The translations under genes were made by a program, and so were the position numbers. Positions 7,820-16,496 of a DNA stretch of 64,000 bases are shown here, in pieces. The stretch spans positions 1,550,001-1,614,000 of the forward strand of contig NZ_AP019823.1 in the NCBI RefSeq assembly GCF_007990525.1. The letters are read 5' to 3'. The DNA comes from Leptotrichia hofstadii (GTDB lineage: Bacteria; Fusobacteriota; Fusobacteriia; Fusobacteriales; Leptotrichiaceae). Position 1 is the first letter of the stretch; every line of letters starts with the position of its first letter. Below the pieces are notes generated by a model. It searched no databases. It saw only the letters and a list, made by a program, of their open reading frames with translations, and had not been told where the DNA came from.

Positions 7820-9013
7820 TTATTTATATTCCATCGCCTTTTTCTTCATAATATCATCTATGCTTGAATTTGAAGATTTATTAGCAGGTTTTGAAGCTTG
7901 TGCCTGCTGTTTTTCTGATTTTTCTGATTTAGCTTCATTTTTTGCGGCTTCTTCAGCTTTACTCTTGCTCTTTACATTGCTAAGGGTACTTTCTGTAAGA
8001 CTTTGAGAAGAATTCCCATTTCCAAGGAAAGTTTTTACTTGCTTGTCATTTGATTTTTTCTCAGTAATCACTCCCCCTTTTTCAATTCTCTCAACTGTAG
8101 CGGCGGCATTCTTATCTCCATTCTTGGCAGCTATTTTATACCATTTAAGGGCTTCTGTCATATTATTCTGCTTATGGTACGACAGTGCGATTGGCATAGC
8201 CATTGCCTTATTTCCGGCATTGTATGCTTTTAGCAGGTATGGACGTGATTCTGACTGTTTTCCTCCATCATACAGTATTGCCCCTATTTCAAAATTTGCT
8301 TCCTTAACGCCACGGTTTGCGGCTTTCTGAAACCATCTTACAGCCTCGGAATTATTTTTTAGCTGTTTATTCAAAAGTGCAACCCTGATGTCAGCTTCCT
8401 TAATACCAGCATTGTATGCCTTTTCAAATTCGGCCTTGGCTTCACTGTATCTTTTGGCCTTTATCAAATCGACTCCTCTATTATATGCTTCCGCTCCTGG
8501 ACGCATTTTTATCTGTCTCATCTGCATCTGCTGTCTTCCTTCATGTGTAGCTGCTGTTTTTGGAAGTTTTGCAATCAGCTTGTTAGCTTCTTCATTATTT
8601 CCTTCCTGCTTTAATATTACTGCAAGGTTATAAATTGCTTCAGGATAATTTCTGTTTACCCCGTACTGAAGAATTTGTTTTACCTTCTCATTGTTTTTCA
8701 AATTATAGTAAAGCTGGGCAAGGGACATTATTGCCTCCTTATCTCCATTTTCAGCTTTTATTAGCGCTTCTGAAACTTTTAAAGGATCAATCTGATTGTC
8801 AATCAAGTTCTGTTGCTCTTCAGGAGTTAAGTTTCTTATCTCAGGATTCCCCTGTGCCTGTCCTCCAAGATTAAAAATCTCTGTATTAATATCCTTTGTC
8901 TGCTGTTGTGCCTGCTGGCTCTCTTTCTTTTCTTCCTTTTTCTTTTTAAAGCACGAAACTGACATCATTCCAATAGCTAAAATTACTATTGCAAACATTA
9001 TTTTTCTTTTCAT
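7820..9013 (-). CDS. Sel1/TPR-repeat lipoprotein
   Basis: A 397-aa protein with a lipoprotein signal peptide (lipobox SVSC near residue 21) followed by Lys/Glu/Gln-rich linker sequence. It then has a solenoid of Sel1-like and TPR-like helical repeats (about residues 65-300), for example EADIRVALLNKQLKNNSEAV, AANRGVKEANFEIGAIL and KAYNAGNKAMAMPIALSY. The C-terminal tail is low-complexity Ser/Lys/Ala. Such lipoproteins usually act as envelope scaffolds for protein interactions; no specific partner is evident. I chose the ATG at 9013; the in-frame TTG at 9037 overlaps the purine-rich ribosome site. It lies upstream of metK but is probably a separate unit, because metK has its own promoter. Confidence 0.85.
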   Translation of the reverse strand: MKRKIMFAIVILAIGMMSVSCFKKKKEEKKESQQAQQQTKDINTEIFNLGGQAQGNPEIRNLTPEEQQNLIDNQIDPLKVSEALIKAENGDKEAIMSLAQLYYNLKNNEKVKQILQYGVNRNYPEAIYNLAVILKQEGNNEEANKLIAKLPKTAATHEGRQQMQMRQIKMRPGAEAYNRGVDLIKAKRYSEAKAEFEKAYNAGIKEADIRVALLNKQLKNNSEAVRWFQKAANRGVKEANFEIGAILYDGGKQSESRPYLLKAYNAGNKAMAMPIALSYHKQNNMTEALKWYKIAAKNGDKNAAATVERIEKGGVITEKKSNDKQVKTFLGNGNSSQSLTESTLSNVKSKSKAEEAAKNEAKSEKSEKQQAQASKPANKSSNSSIDDIMKKKAMEYK

Positions 9014-9092
9014 TCGTTTCTCATTCCTCTCTTTCAAATTCTTTTTATTTTATAATTTTTAATTTAATAAATTTTTTGACCATTTTTTATAT

Positions 9093-10742
9093 CTAAAACG
9101 ATCCTAATTGTGTTGCATCCAATATTTTATACATAAAATCTGTACTCGCCTTCGTAGTTGGCTCATCATCAAAATTTACTGTAAACAAGCCATCCTTATT
9201 TTTCCATAATCTGTCAAAATATGTATAAATATCCTTTGTCAGCTTGGAATTTTTATTTGTCAAAATTCTGAAATTAGCATCCATTATGTAACCACGTATA
9301 TTTTTTTTGATTAAATTAGCCGAACCTGTGTGTATTATAACATTGCCATCTGTTTTTTTGATTAGTGTTATCTTTGTGTGATATTGCTCATTATTCGTAA
9401 AATACCATTTCACTTCTATTTTATTTTTGGTTTTTTTCTTCAATTTCTTAGAAACAGGTTTGTTAGGCAGTCCATTCGTGCTCATCCCAAAAGCATCTCT
9501 ACTTCTATCAAAAATAATCCGAACTTTTACACCACGATTTGCAGCTTTTATCAATCTGTTAACAACACCTTTATCAGCCAAAAAATACATACCCATAAGT
9601 ATTTCATCCCCTGCTCTCGTACTGTCAATGTCCTTATCCAGATGCTCCCCAATTTTTGCTTCTGTCACAAACTGAAGCTGATACTTATTATTTTCATCAT
9701 CAAATCTGGTAATCGTATCTCCATTTTTCTGATTTTCATTTTCAGAATTTTGACTTTTTTCAGGAAGTTCTCCAGTTTGCACAAACCTTCTTGTTTCCTC
9801 CTCCACAAATTCTTTCTTCTTATTCTCAATTTCTTTAACTTGCTTTTCAGTTTCACTTTCAGAAAAATTATTTTCCTCACTTGTCTGGTTGTCCGTTAAA
9901 TTTCCAATTTGTCTGTTATTTATTTTATTCTCCTGCTTACCAGTTACATCGATTTTCCCATCTGAAAATTCAGCCACAAGCTGTAATCCATGCAAAACAT
10001 CTTTTGTAATTTCTCCATTAGCTGATATTGCCACATTTTCATGAAAATAACTCGGATCGTGAATGTTAGCACTCGAAACCACAACATTTTCCTCATTTAA
10101 AAATATTTTTCTGTGATCCGCCTTTACATTCAATGCCCTCAACAAATTCCTCAAAGTCAATTTAGGCCACATAGGCCCGTAAAAGTTTCCAATCCATCCT
10201 TTCCCCTGTGGATTCCCATGAGGTGCTATCAATGTTCTCCAAATTGGCGAATACCAAGGAAATGTATCCTTCAGCTTAAAAATATCCACCATTATAACAT
10301 CAATCCCAGCATTTTTCATATCCGTAATAAACGGATGCTCAAACGCCCCATACAAATTATTATTCTCATCTGAAAGCACATATACCTTCAAATCAGGATT
10401 TTCCATCTTCTTTTTAATAAGCCTTCTCGTATATTCCTTAGCAAACTCTGGAAAATGCTCCTTATCCTTATTATAAATGTCATTAAACAAAAACATCTCC
10501 ACAATCAGATAATCCTTTGCTTCATCCACAATCTTATAAGTAGCCTCCCAAATCTTCCTGTCATACCGAATATTCCCATCCTTATCCAGATAAGTCAAAT
10601 CATAATGAAACTCAACATTATCACTATCCCGCAACGGACCTTCATAATTTACTCCAAGTGGAGGAGTTTTTATTGTGGAACATGAAATTGTAAAGGCTGT
10701 TAAAATACCAATTAATAAAGACTTTTTTCTCTTTAAACTCAT
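9093..10742 (-). CDS. Phospholipase D-like lipoprotein (cardiolipin-synthase-like)
   Basis: A 549-aa envelope protein with a lipoprotein signal (TISC, Cys21) and two PLD-type halves. The HxK pairs are His210/Lys212 (DHRKIFL) and His455/Lys457 (YHTKITL), each followed by a Ser-Ala-Asn segment (SSANI, GSANL) as in cardiolipin synthases and other PLDs. The Asp five residues after each Lys in the classical HKD motif is Glu217 in the first half and Lys462 in the second. Between the halves (about 265-345) lies a Glu/Asn/Lys-rich insertion. It could be a phosphatidyl transferase or nuclease-like enzyme at the membrane. The ATG at 10742 has GAGGAG upstream. Confidence 0.85.
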   Translation of the reverse strand: MSLKRKKSLLIGILTAFTISCSTIKTPPLGVNYEGPLRDSDNVEFHYDLTYLDKDGNIRYDRKIWEATYKIVDEAKDYLIVEMFLFNDIYNKDKEHFPEFAKEYTRRLIKKKMENPDLKVYVLSDENNNLYGAFEHPFITDMKNAGIDVIMVDIFKLKDTFPWYSPIWRTLIAPHGNPQGKGWIGNFYGPMWPKLTLRNLLRALNVKADHRKIFLNEENVVVSSANIHDPSYFHENVAISANGEITKDVLHGLQLVAEFSDGKIDVTGKQENKINNRQIGNLTDNQTSEENNFSESETEKQVKEIENKKKEFVEEETRRFVQTGELPEKSQNSENENQKNGDTITRFDDENNKYQLQFVTEAKIGEHLDKDIDSTRAGDEILMGMYFLADKGVVNRLIKAANRGVKVRIIFDRSRDAFGMSTNGLPNKPVSKKLKKKTKNKIEVKWYFTNNEQYHTKITLIKKTDGNVIIHTGSANLIKKNIRGYIMDANFRILTNKNSKLTKDIYTYFDRLWKNKDGLFTVNFDDEPTTKASTDFMYKILDATQLGSF

Positions 10743-10848
10743 TAATTTATTCTCCTCACTGTCTTAAATTTCTTTTTTATTCACAACTTAACCATATTCT
10801 TTTATTTTTAGCTACTTTCCTTTTAAATATTTCATTTTTATAAAATCT

Positions 10849-12216
10849 CTAATTTACTAGATTATTTATCCACTTCTTGCTCTTTAATCTCCATACACAC
10901 GGAAATATTTTTATAACTTCATCACTGCACGAAAGTAAATATACAAATACAACTGGAAAGCCTAAATGTAATCCAGAAAAATATGTTATTGGGATAGCAA
11001 CAAACCAAAGCGGAATCAAGTCCACAAACATTGTCCAGAGCGTATCCCCTCCCGAACGTAAAATTCCAACTAACAGCTGTAAACTAATTGCCTTTATAAA
11101 AATTACAAATACTTCCGCCTTTACAACTTCTCTTGCTAACGGATAACTTTTTTCGTTTACATGCTGCAGGATAAATGGACTGAAAATGAAGACAATTACT
11201 CCTATAATAATTCCTGAAATAACAGCCACCTTTAATAAAATTATCGAATAGTCATAAGCATTTTCTTCCCTTCCAGCACCAATCTCGTTACCAATTATAG
11301 CCGAAGTTGCGCTCGAAAGTCCAAATAACAATGTCAATACAAGACTGCTAATTGATTTTACAACCTGAACTGCAGCCGCAAAATTTGTTCCCATTCTTCC
11401 AAAAATCATTACATACATACTTGCACCAAGTACCCACAATATTTCATGAATAAAAACAGGAAGCGATATTTTCATAACTTTTACAAAAAATTCCATCGAC
11501 AAATCAAATAATTCATTTATTTTCCCTGCAATTGGCAATTTTAACTTGTAAATCACATAAATTATATAAAAAGTGCTTATAATTCTCGCAATAACTGTTG
11601 CAACCGCGGCGCCACGTACTCCCATCGCAGGAAATCCAAAATGTCCAAAAATTAACATATAGTTTATGGCTACATTTATCAAAAGCCCTATTACACTTGA
11701 GTAAAATGAATATTTGGTTTTCCCTATTGCACGAAGCTGCATATTAAAGGCAAAACCAACTCCCACAAGTGGATAAGTCCACGCTACTATACGTAAATAT
11801 GAAGCCCCTATTTCTATAACTTTTTTGTCATTTGTGAATACTGAAATTACAAGTTCTGGGGTAAACAATCCTGCGAAAAGAAATAGCAACGAAAATAAAA
11901 ATCCAACAATTATTGTTATTCCAAGACATTTTTTCAGATTTTTGTAATCCTTGTTCCCAAAATACTGAGCCGCCAAAATTCCACCGCCACTATTCATCCC
12001 AAAAAGTGAAGTCATAAAAATCATAAACATCTGATTTGCAAACCCCAATCCTGCAACAGCAACTGTCCCCAGCCCAAGCGCCACAATCTCTTTCCCCACC
12101 ATAAACATATCAACAAAGTTCATAAGTGCGTAAATCATATTTTCAATTGCCACAGGCAATCCAATATTAATAACCTTTTTATAAACCAATTTTCTATTTA
12201 ATGCTTTTTCTTTCAT
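10849..12216 (-). CDS. MATE family multidrug/organic cation exporter
   Basis: A 455-aa inner-membrane protein with about 12 predicted hydrophobic segments and the MATE family pattern. The N-terminal half contains IGLPVAIENMIYALMNFVD and GVRGAAVATVIAR; the second half has SSATSAIIGNEIGAGRE. MATE proteins expel cationic drugs and metabolites using Na+ or H+ gradients; the substrate cannot be predicted. AAAGGAA lies before the ATG. The flanking genes encode a PLD-like lipoprotein and a DNase-I-fold lipoprotein on the same strand, with gaps of about 100 bp, so co-transcription is possible but not shown. Confidence 0.93.
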   Translation of the reverse strand: MKEKALNRKLVYKKVINIGLPVAIENMIYALMNFVDMFMVGKEIVALGLGTVAVAGLGFANQMFMIFMTSLFGMNSGGGILAAQYFGNKDYKNLKKCLGITIIVGFLFSLLFLFAGLFTPELVISVFTNDKKVIEIGASYLRIVAWTYPLVGVGFAFNMQLRAIGKTKYSFYSSVIGLLINVAINYMLIFGHFGFPAMGVRGAAVATVIARIISTFYIIYVIYKLKLPIAGKINELFDLSMEFFVKVMKISLPVFIHEILWVLGASMYVMIFGRMGTNFAAAVQVVKSISSLVLTLLFGLSSATSAIIGNEIGAGREENAYDYSIILLKVAVISGIIIGVIVFIFSPFILQHVNEKSYPLAREVVKAEVFVIFIKAISLQLLVGILRSGGDTLWTMFVDLIPLWFVAIPITYFSGLHLGFPVVFVYLLSCSDEVIKIFPCVWRLKSKKWINNLVN

Positions 12217-12326
12217 TTATTTCCTTTCTTTTTCATTGATATTTTTTTAGATTTTCTCAACAGTTTCAGTTTACTTAATAATATTTTTTCCTTAACAAAA
12301 TAAATTTTTAACTTTAATAAATCTAT

Positions 12327-13208
12327 TTAATCTAAATCCTCCAATGTTGAATATTCTGAAAATATCAACAAATGGTCTGACACATATTTTTTTATTATAG
12401 CATAATTATTATTTTTTATAAAGTTATAAACTCCAAAATTTCCAGTAAATTCTTTTGTTTTTTCAAAATTTATAAAAAAATTATCATAAGAACTTACAAG
12501 TTTACTATCCGAAAGTGTAGTCAAGTTTTCTTCAGGATTTAAAACATACTTGACGTTATATTTAGCATCCATATTTTTAAAAGCCATATTGTCAGCAGGC
12601 GTATTAAAATCCCCAGCGATAATTATATCATCCTCATCTGTCAATTTAGAAAAATATTCATAAACATTGACATAATTTGCTGCCTCAAGCAGTCTCTGCT
12701 TTTCCTTATCACCAAAAACCGAATGTGCAATGATGTATACAAAATCAAAGTTTCCAGCCTTAAAATAAGCACCATACGGCTCTCTCATAAACTCATTCTC
12801 ATCCTTTTCCTTATAAAATCCAAGCCCTCTTGCCTCAGAAAATTTGCTTTTCCTATAAATAAATGCAAAATATTCACGATAGTTTTCACTTCCTACAGAA
12901 TTTTCCGAAATAATATAATCCCACTTCTCATTAGTCAGCTTTTCCAAATATGCTTGCGTTTTTTTAACTCCCTTCTCATTCATAACCTCTTCCAGCCCGA
13001 TTAAATCAAACTTTGCCAAAATCTGTGCAAATGTCCGATAATCTTTTTGCTTCTCTCCAAGCCGTAATGCATTAAATGATGCCACCAAAATCGTATTTTC
13101 ATTCTTATTTATACCAATTTCCTCATTTACCTGCCCTTTTTTAAAACAGGAAAATATCCCAAAAATTAAAAATACAAAAATTAGCCCTTTTACTGTTCTA
13201 TCTTTCAT
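12327..13208 (-). CDS. Endonuclease/exonuclease/phosphatase-family lipoprotein
   Basis: A 293-aa protein with a lipoprotein signal (GIFSC) and an EEP (DNase I-like) fold. Metal- and phosphate-binding motifs are visible in order: ASFNALRLG, the Glu of IGLEEV, EPYGAYF, IIAGDFNTP and the terminal SDHLLIF. It is probably an exported nuclease or phosphodiesterase that scavenges nucleic acid at the cell surface. I use the ATG at 13208 with AAGGGG nine bases upstream; the in-frame TTG at 13217 overlaps it. It follows a possibly broken small gene by about 20 bp, suggesting one transcript from 14746 downward. Confidence 0.88.
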   Translation of the reverse strand: MKDRTVKGLIFVFLIFGIFSCFKKGQVNEEIGINKNENTILVASFNALRLGEKQKDYRTFAQILAKFDLIGLEEVMNEKGVKKTQAYLEKLTNEKWDYIISENSVGSENYREYFAFIYRKSKFSEARGLGFYKEKDENEFMREPYGAYFKAGNFDFVYIIAHSVFGDKEKQRLLEAANYVNVYEYFSKLTDEDDIIIAGDFNTPADNMAFKNMDAKYNVKYVLNPEENLTTLSDSKLVSSYDNFFINFEKTKEFTGNFGVYNFIKNNNYAIIKKYVSDHLLIFSEYSTLEDLD

Positions 13209-13229
13209 CTCAATCAACCCCTTGATTTT

Positions 13230-13526
13230 TTAATTTTCTATTTTAAATTCAATATTATTCATAACATACCATTTCGATATTTCCTCCAAAATTTCCAAAA
13301 ATTTCTCTCGCTCAGGCTTAACCAATTCATAATCTACCATTTTTGTAAAAGTTATACCAAAATTATAGCGTATTTCTTACCTTTTCTTAAATATTCTAAA
13401 CTCCAAATTATATTTGCTTGCTTTATTCACAGCTATACTCATAACTTGCTCAACTTTTATTCTGTTAATGTCATCTCCAGTGTTTATAATTAATTTATCC
13501 TGATGAAAAGTTATGCTATAAATCAT
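13230..13526 (-). pseudogene. Small reading frame interrupted by an in-frame stop
   Basis: From the ATG at 13526, with GGAAG just upstream, a 49-codon frame runs to a TAA at 13377-13379. The same frame then stays open for another 48 codons to 13230. Read through, it would be a ~98-aa acidic/basic soluble protein (starting MIYSITFHQDKLII, ending VMNNIEFKIEN). Either this is a gene with a nonsense mutation, or a 49-aa protein followed by fortuitous open frame. The second part has an ATG at 13340 but no ribosome site. Family unknown. Confidence 0.45.
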
Positions 13527-13566
13527 TGCTTCCAGCTTTTTTCTCAAATTATTTTTTTAATAAGCC

Positions 13567-13722
13567 CTATTTATTTACATATTCCGTTTCAATAACTCTT
13601 TTATGAAATTTTTCAACATAAATAGCTTCTTTCAAATCATCATCTTCAAAATAATAAATTATTTCATTTTTTATTACAATTTTCTTTTCAAAAAATGACT
13701 TTTCATAAATTTCTGTATTCAT
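13567..13722 (-). CDS. Small protein (51 aa), unknown
   Basis: A short frame starting 20 bases after the stop of the upstream membrane-protein gene: MNTEIYEKSFFEKKIVIKN and so on, rich in Glu, Lys and aromatic residues, with no membrane segment. A weak purine-rich site (GAAAGATAG) precedes the ATG. Its tight position in an apparent operon argues for a real gene, and its brevity and weak ribosome site argue for caution. I do not recognise a family. Confidence 0.45.
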   Translation of the reverse strand: MNTEIYEKSFFEKKIVIKNEIIYYFEDDDLKEAIYVEKFHKRVIETEYVNK

Positions 13723-13741
13723 TTTGTCTATCTTTCACAAT

Positions 13742-14374
13742 CTAAAATTTAAATTCCAAAACAATACTCTCACTAAGTATTTCCCTCAATTTTTCCTTGT
13801 CCTCAAAACTCAACCAATCCGTACTTTCCTGTAAAACCATTCGTCTTCCAAAATATTTTACTTTTTTAAAAGCTCTTAAAACTTCAACTATAACAGTTCT
13901 TCTAGGATGCCTCCCTGCAAATCTTTCATATGAAACTTCCTCCAAAACGACTTCCTTTTCCATAAAGTTCAAATTAGCTTTCCTTATCCCAAATTCATAA
14001 AATTTTACATTTTTATCCTCAACAACTATTTTTATCATAGAATAATAAGAAATGTATAAAACTAAATAACTAAATATAAAAATAATTATTTGAATTCTAT
14101 TAACAAATACGCTGTAATTAAATATAGCTGCTAACATAAAAATATTGCTTTCTATTATTTGAGCCTTTCTCTTTAGTACTTCAAAAAGCAATATAAATAT
14201 TGCATTTAAAATTGGAAAAATAATAATTTTTAAATGAATAGAACTTTCATCTACTGGGAAATTTTGAATATTTGGAACAAACATCCATAAACATAAAATC
14301 ACTATAAAGATAAATACTTTTATGAGTTTTCTTTTCAAAATTTTAAAATCTGTCTTAAATACAATTTTTTCCAT
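13742..14374 (-). CDS. Hypothetical membrane protein
   Basis: A 210-aa protein with about four hydrophobic segments in residues 17-115 (for example VFIFIVILCLWMFV, IIIFPILNAIFILLF) and a soluble basic C-terminal half (130-210) that probably faces the cytoplasm. The layout recalls PH-like or YcxB-like membrane proteins (a pair of helices followed by a beta-rich domain with LVLQ-type strands), but I cannot name a family. AAGGA precedes the ATG. It is followed closely by the 51-aa gene. Confidence 0.7.
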   Translation of the reverse strand: MEKIVFKTDFKILKRKLIKVFIFIVILCLWMFVPNIQNFPVDESSIHLKIIIFPILNAIFILLFEVLKRKAQIIESNIFMLAAIFNYSVFVNRIQIIIFIFSYLVLYISYYSMIKIVVEDKNVKFYEFGIRKANLNFMEKEVVLEEVSYERFAGRHPRRTVIVEVLRAFKKVKYFGRRMVLQESTDWLSFEDKEKLREILSESIVLEFKF

Positions 14375-14437
14375 TCACATTTTTCCTTTCTAAACATTTC
14401 AATATCTATTTACTTTTATTTTTATTCTATATTTTAA

Positions 14438-14746
14438 CTATCTTCTTAACATCTTCGCTGCAATCTCCACCATCCTAATTGCCAGCTCATGATTTTCCCC
14501 AAACAAATTATAAGCTCCGTCTTCGCTCAAAACTCCACATTTCAAGTCTTGTGGCAAAACACCGTTATTAAAATCTTCTACATCTAAAAACCAGTTTTCA
14601 CTGCTGTAATATTCATCCAGCTTTTTATAATCTGACAAATTTTCTTCCAGCTTATCCAACACTATATTCAATTTCCTAAAAATATCTGCTGATTTATCCA
14701 TGATTTTTTCCATTTCTTCAACTCTTTTTATTTTATCATTTTTCAT
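14438..14746 (-). CDS. DUF4298 domain protein
   Basis: A 102-aa soluble, largely helical protein. The signature of DUF4298 is clear: LDKLEENLSDYKKLDEYYSS, followed by W-x-x-D, LPQDLKCGVLSEDGAYNLFGEN and a final helix. Its function is not known in any organism I can cite. AGAGGT lies upstream of the ATG. The gene runs in the same direction as its downstream neighbours, with a 63-bp gap. Confidence 0.85.
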   Translation of the reverse strand: MKNDKIKRVEEMEKIMDKSADIFRKLNIVLDKLEENLSDYKKLDEYYSSENWFLDVEDFNNGVLPQDLKCGVLSEDGAYNLFGENHELAIRMVEIAAKMLRR

Positions 14747-14798
14747 TAAATTTACCTCTTTTATTTTTAATTTATATTTAATTTTTTCTTATTTTTTC

Positions 14799-14825
14799 AA
14801 AAAAAGCTACCGATTTGCGATAGCT
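14799..14825 (-). terminator. Terminator after efp
   Basis: On the minus strand AGCTATCG and CGGTAGCT pair over 8 bp with one G-U around a CAAAT loop, followed by a U-run. It lies about 40 nt past the efp stop codon. Confidence 0.85.
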
Positions 14826-14863
14826 GTATTTTTGTTATTATATTCCTAGATTTTAAATTTTTA

Positions 14864-15436
14864 TTAATTTGCTCTTTCGATGTATTCACCAGTTCTTGTA
14901 TCAATTTTGATTTTATCTCCAATTGCTACAAACAAAGGTACTTGCAAAGTGTAACCTGTTGATACTGTGGCAGGTTTTGTTGCACGTCCGATTGTATCTC
15001 CTTTTAGTCCTGGCTCTGTATAAGTTACTTCTCTAACTACAGTATTTGGTAATTCTACACCAACCGGAGTCCCTTCATACATTAACACTTGTATAATCAT
15101 TTCTTCTTCCAGGAAGTTTACCGCGTCTCCCAAATCCTCAGTTGACAAAGTAATTTGCTCAAAAGTTTCCTGATCCATGAAGTTATATTCTCCATCAATT
15201 TCATATAAAAATTGCATTTGATTTCTGTCAAGAATGATGTCATCCATAAGTTCAGTTGCCAAAACTGTAATTTCCTGAATTTTTCCAGAAATTAATTCTT
15301 TTGTTTTAAATTTAACTTCTGCTGCTCTTTGTCTTTTTCCTGATGTTGACTGATGTCTTTCAGCTTTTAATATTAAATATGGGATGTTGTCCTTTCTATA
15401 TGTACTTCCTTGTCTTAATTCTGCTGCTGGTTTCAT
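14864..15436 (-). CDS. efp: Elongation factor P
   Basis: A 190-aa translation factor with three beta domains that relieves ribosome stalling at polyproline. The C-terminal domains are classical (FLYEIDGEYNFMDQ, VELPNTVVREVTYTEPGLKG, GDKIKIDTRTGEYIERA). The functional tip loop in domain I is unusual: where most bacteria have PGKGGAF, residues 31-38 read TSGKRQRA. Lys34, the position modified in many EF-Ps, is retained with Gly33 before it, but the neighbouring Pro and Gly are replaced and two extra Arg follow. No EpmA/EpmB/EarP-type modification gene is seen nearby. AGGAGG lies eight bases before the ATG. Confidence 0.95.
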   Translation of the reverse strand: MKPAAELRQGSTYRKDNIPYLILKAERHQSTSGKRQRAAEVKFKTKELISGKIQEITVLATELMDDIILDRNQMQFLYEIDGEYNFMDQETFEQITLSTEDLGDAVNFLEEEMIIQVLMYEGTPVGVELPNTVVREVTYTEPGLKGDTIGRATKPATVSTGYTLQVPLFVAIGDKIKIDTRTGEYIERAN

Positions 15437-15536
15437 TAATTTTTTCCTCCTAAATTTTTACTTTATTTATAATTTGTTTTTTAACCTATTAATTTTCATG
15501 ACTACGACAAAATAATCATAGCCTTAACTTCTACAT

Positions 15537-16298
15537 TTAATATTTTATCAAATAAGTTGCAGTTACTACTACTCTTAGCTTTTTATAAATTTGATTAGCC
15601 TCATTTTCATTAATTCTTCTCACATCTTCTGTATCTTCAAGTATCTCAAATTGCCCTTGACTAATATTTTTTAGTCCACCAATTTCATTGTTGTTTACTT
15701 TTAACATCTCAATTGCTCTTATTTCAGCATTTCTTGAAGCATCGACAACTAAATCCTTTTTGTATCTTTCAATATTTGTTATAAAATATTCAGGCATATT
15801 TATTTCTATATTGTTACTTTGCAATTTAAGTTCTGATAATTTTTCATAAAACTCTTCTGCCTTATCAATATTTTTTGTGACTATTGAAATTGTTTCAATC
15901 CCATCATAACTGGAAATTTTAACAACTGGCAGTGTTGTTGCAGTATTTTCAGATGATTGTTTTGTATTTAATGTATTTTCCAGATAATTGGGCTGAATAC
16001 GCAGATTTCCTATACTATATTCATTTGTATCAATTTTAAGGCTTTTAATTAAATCAGTTACCAACGTTTCCCTGTCTGATATTTGTTTTTTCAATTCATC
16101 CAGATTATCAGACTTTTGGGTAATAACGATGTTTATAAGTGCCTTATCTGCTTTAATTCTACGTTCAGCGACTCCCTTTACCGTAATTCTGTTTTCATCC
16201 TTATTCGCTTTATTCATAGCATTTGAAATTAATGCGGAAGATATTATTAATCCAAAGGATAATATTATAGGGATTATTATAAATTGTATCTTTTTCAA
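15537..16298 (-). CDS. SIMPL-domain (DUF541) exported protein
   Basis: A 253-aa protein with an N-terminal signal-anchor (FIIIPIILSFGLIISSALI) and a SIMPL/DUF541 domain covering most of the rest. The domain shows ITVKGVAERRIKADKALI, the dyad NLRIQPNY, and the C-terminal KKLRVVVTATYLIKY. Family members are periplasmic and associated with oxidative or envelope stress; the biochemical role is unclear. The start codon is TTG at 16298, supported by AAAGGAG six bases upstream and by the signal peptide beginning there; no ATG fits. It lies upstream of efp with a 100-bp gap. Confidence 0.88.
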   Translation of the reverse strand: MKKIQFIIIPIILSFGLIISSALISNAMNKANKDENRITVKGVAERRIKADKALINIVITQKSDNLDELKKQISDRETLVTDLIKSLKIDTNEYSIGNLRIQPNYLENTLNTKQSSENTATTLPVVKISSYDGIETISIVTKNIDKAEEFYEKLSELKLQSNNIEINMPEYFITNIERYKKDLVVDASRNAEIRAIEMLKVNNNEIGGLKNISQGQFEILEDTEDVRRINENEANQIYKKLRVVVTATYLIKY

Positions 16299-16451
16299 TT
16301 TTTACTCCTTTACTGAACTTTACAGCTGTTATAGTATTTAAGTATCTAAAATTATGTTTTATTTACATAAAAGTCCTATCAAATTATAGATTATTTTAAT
16401 AAAAAAGTCAATTGCTATGCAAAATTTTTTTAACTTTTCTTTTTTAATTTT

Positions 16452-16489
16452 AAAAAATAAAACAAGGGTAATAATTATACTACCCCTGT
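16452..16489 (-). terminator. Terminator downstream of the 16497-17354 gene
   Basis: On the minus strand ACAGGGGTA pairs with TACCCTTGT (one G-U pair), followed by UUUUAUUUU. It starts a few bases after the stop codon. Confidence 0.8.
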
Positions 16490-16496
16490 ATTAATA

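Noticed and set aside
9665-9880. A basic frame on the minus strand within the PLD-like gene region
   Set aside because: It reads the low-complexity linker of the PLD-like gene in another frame. Not a separate gene.
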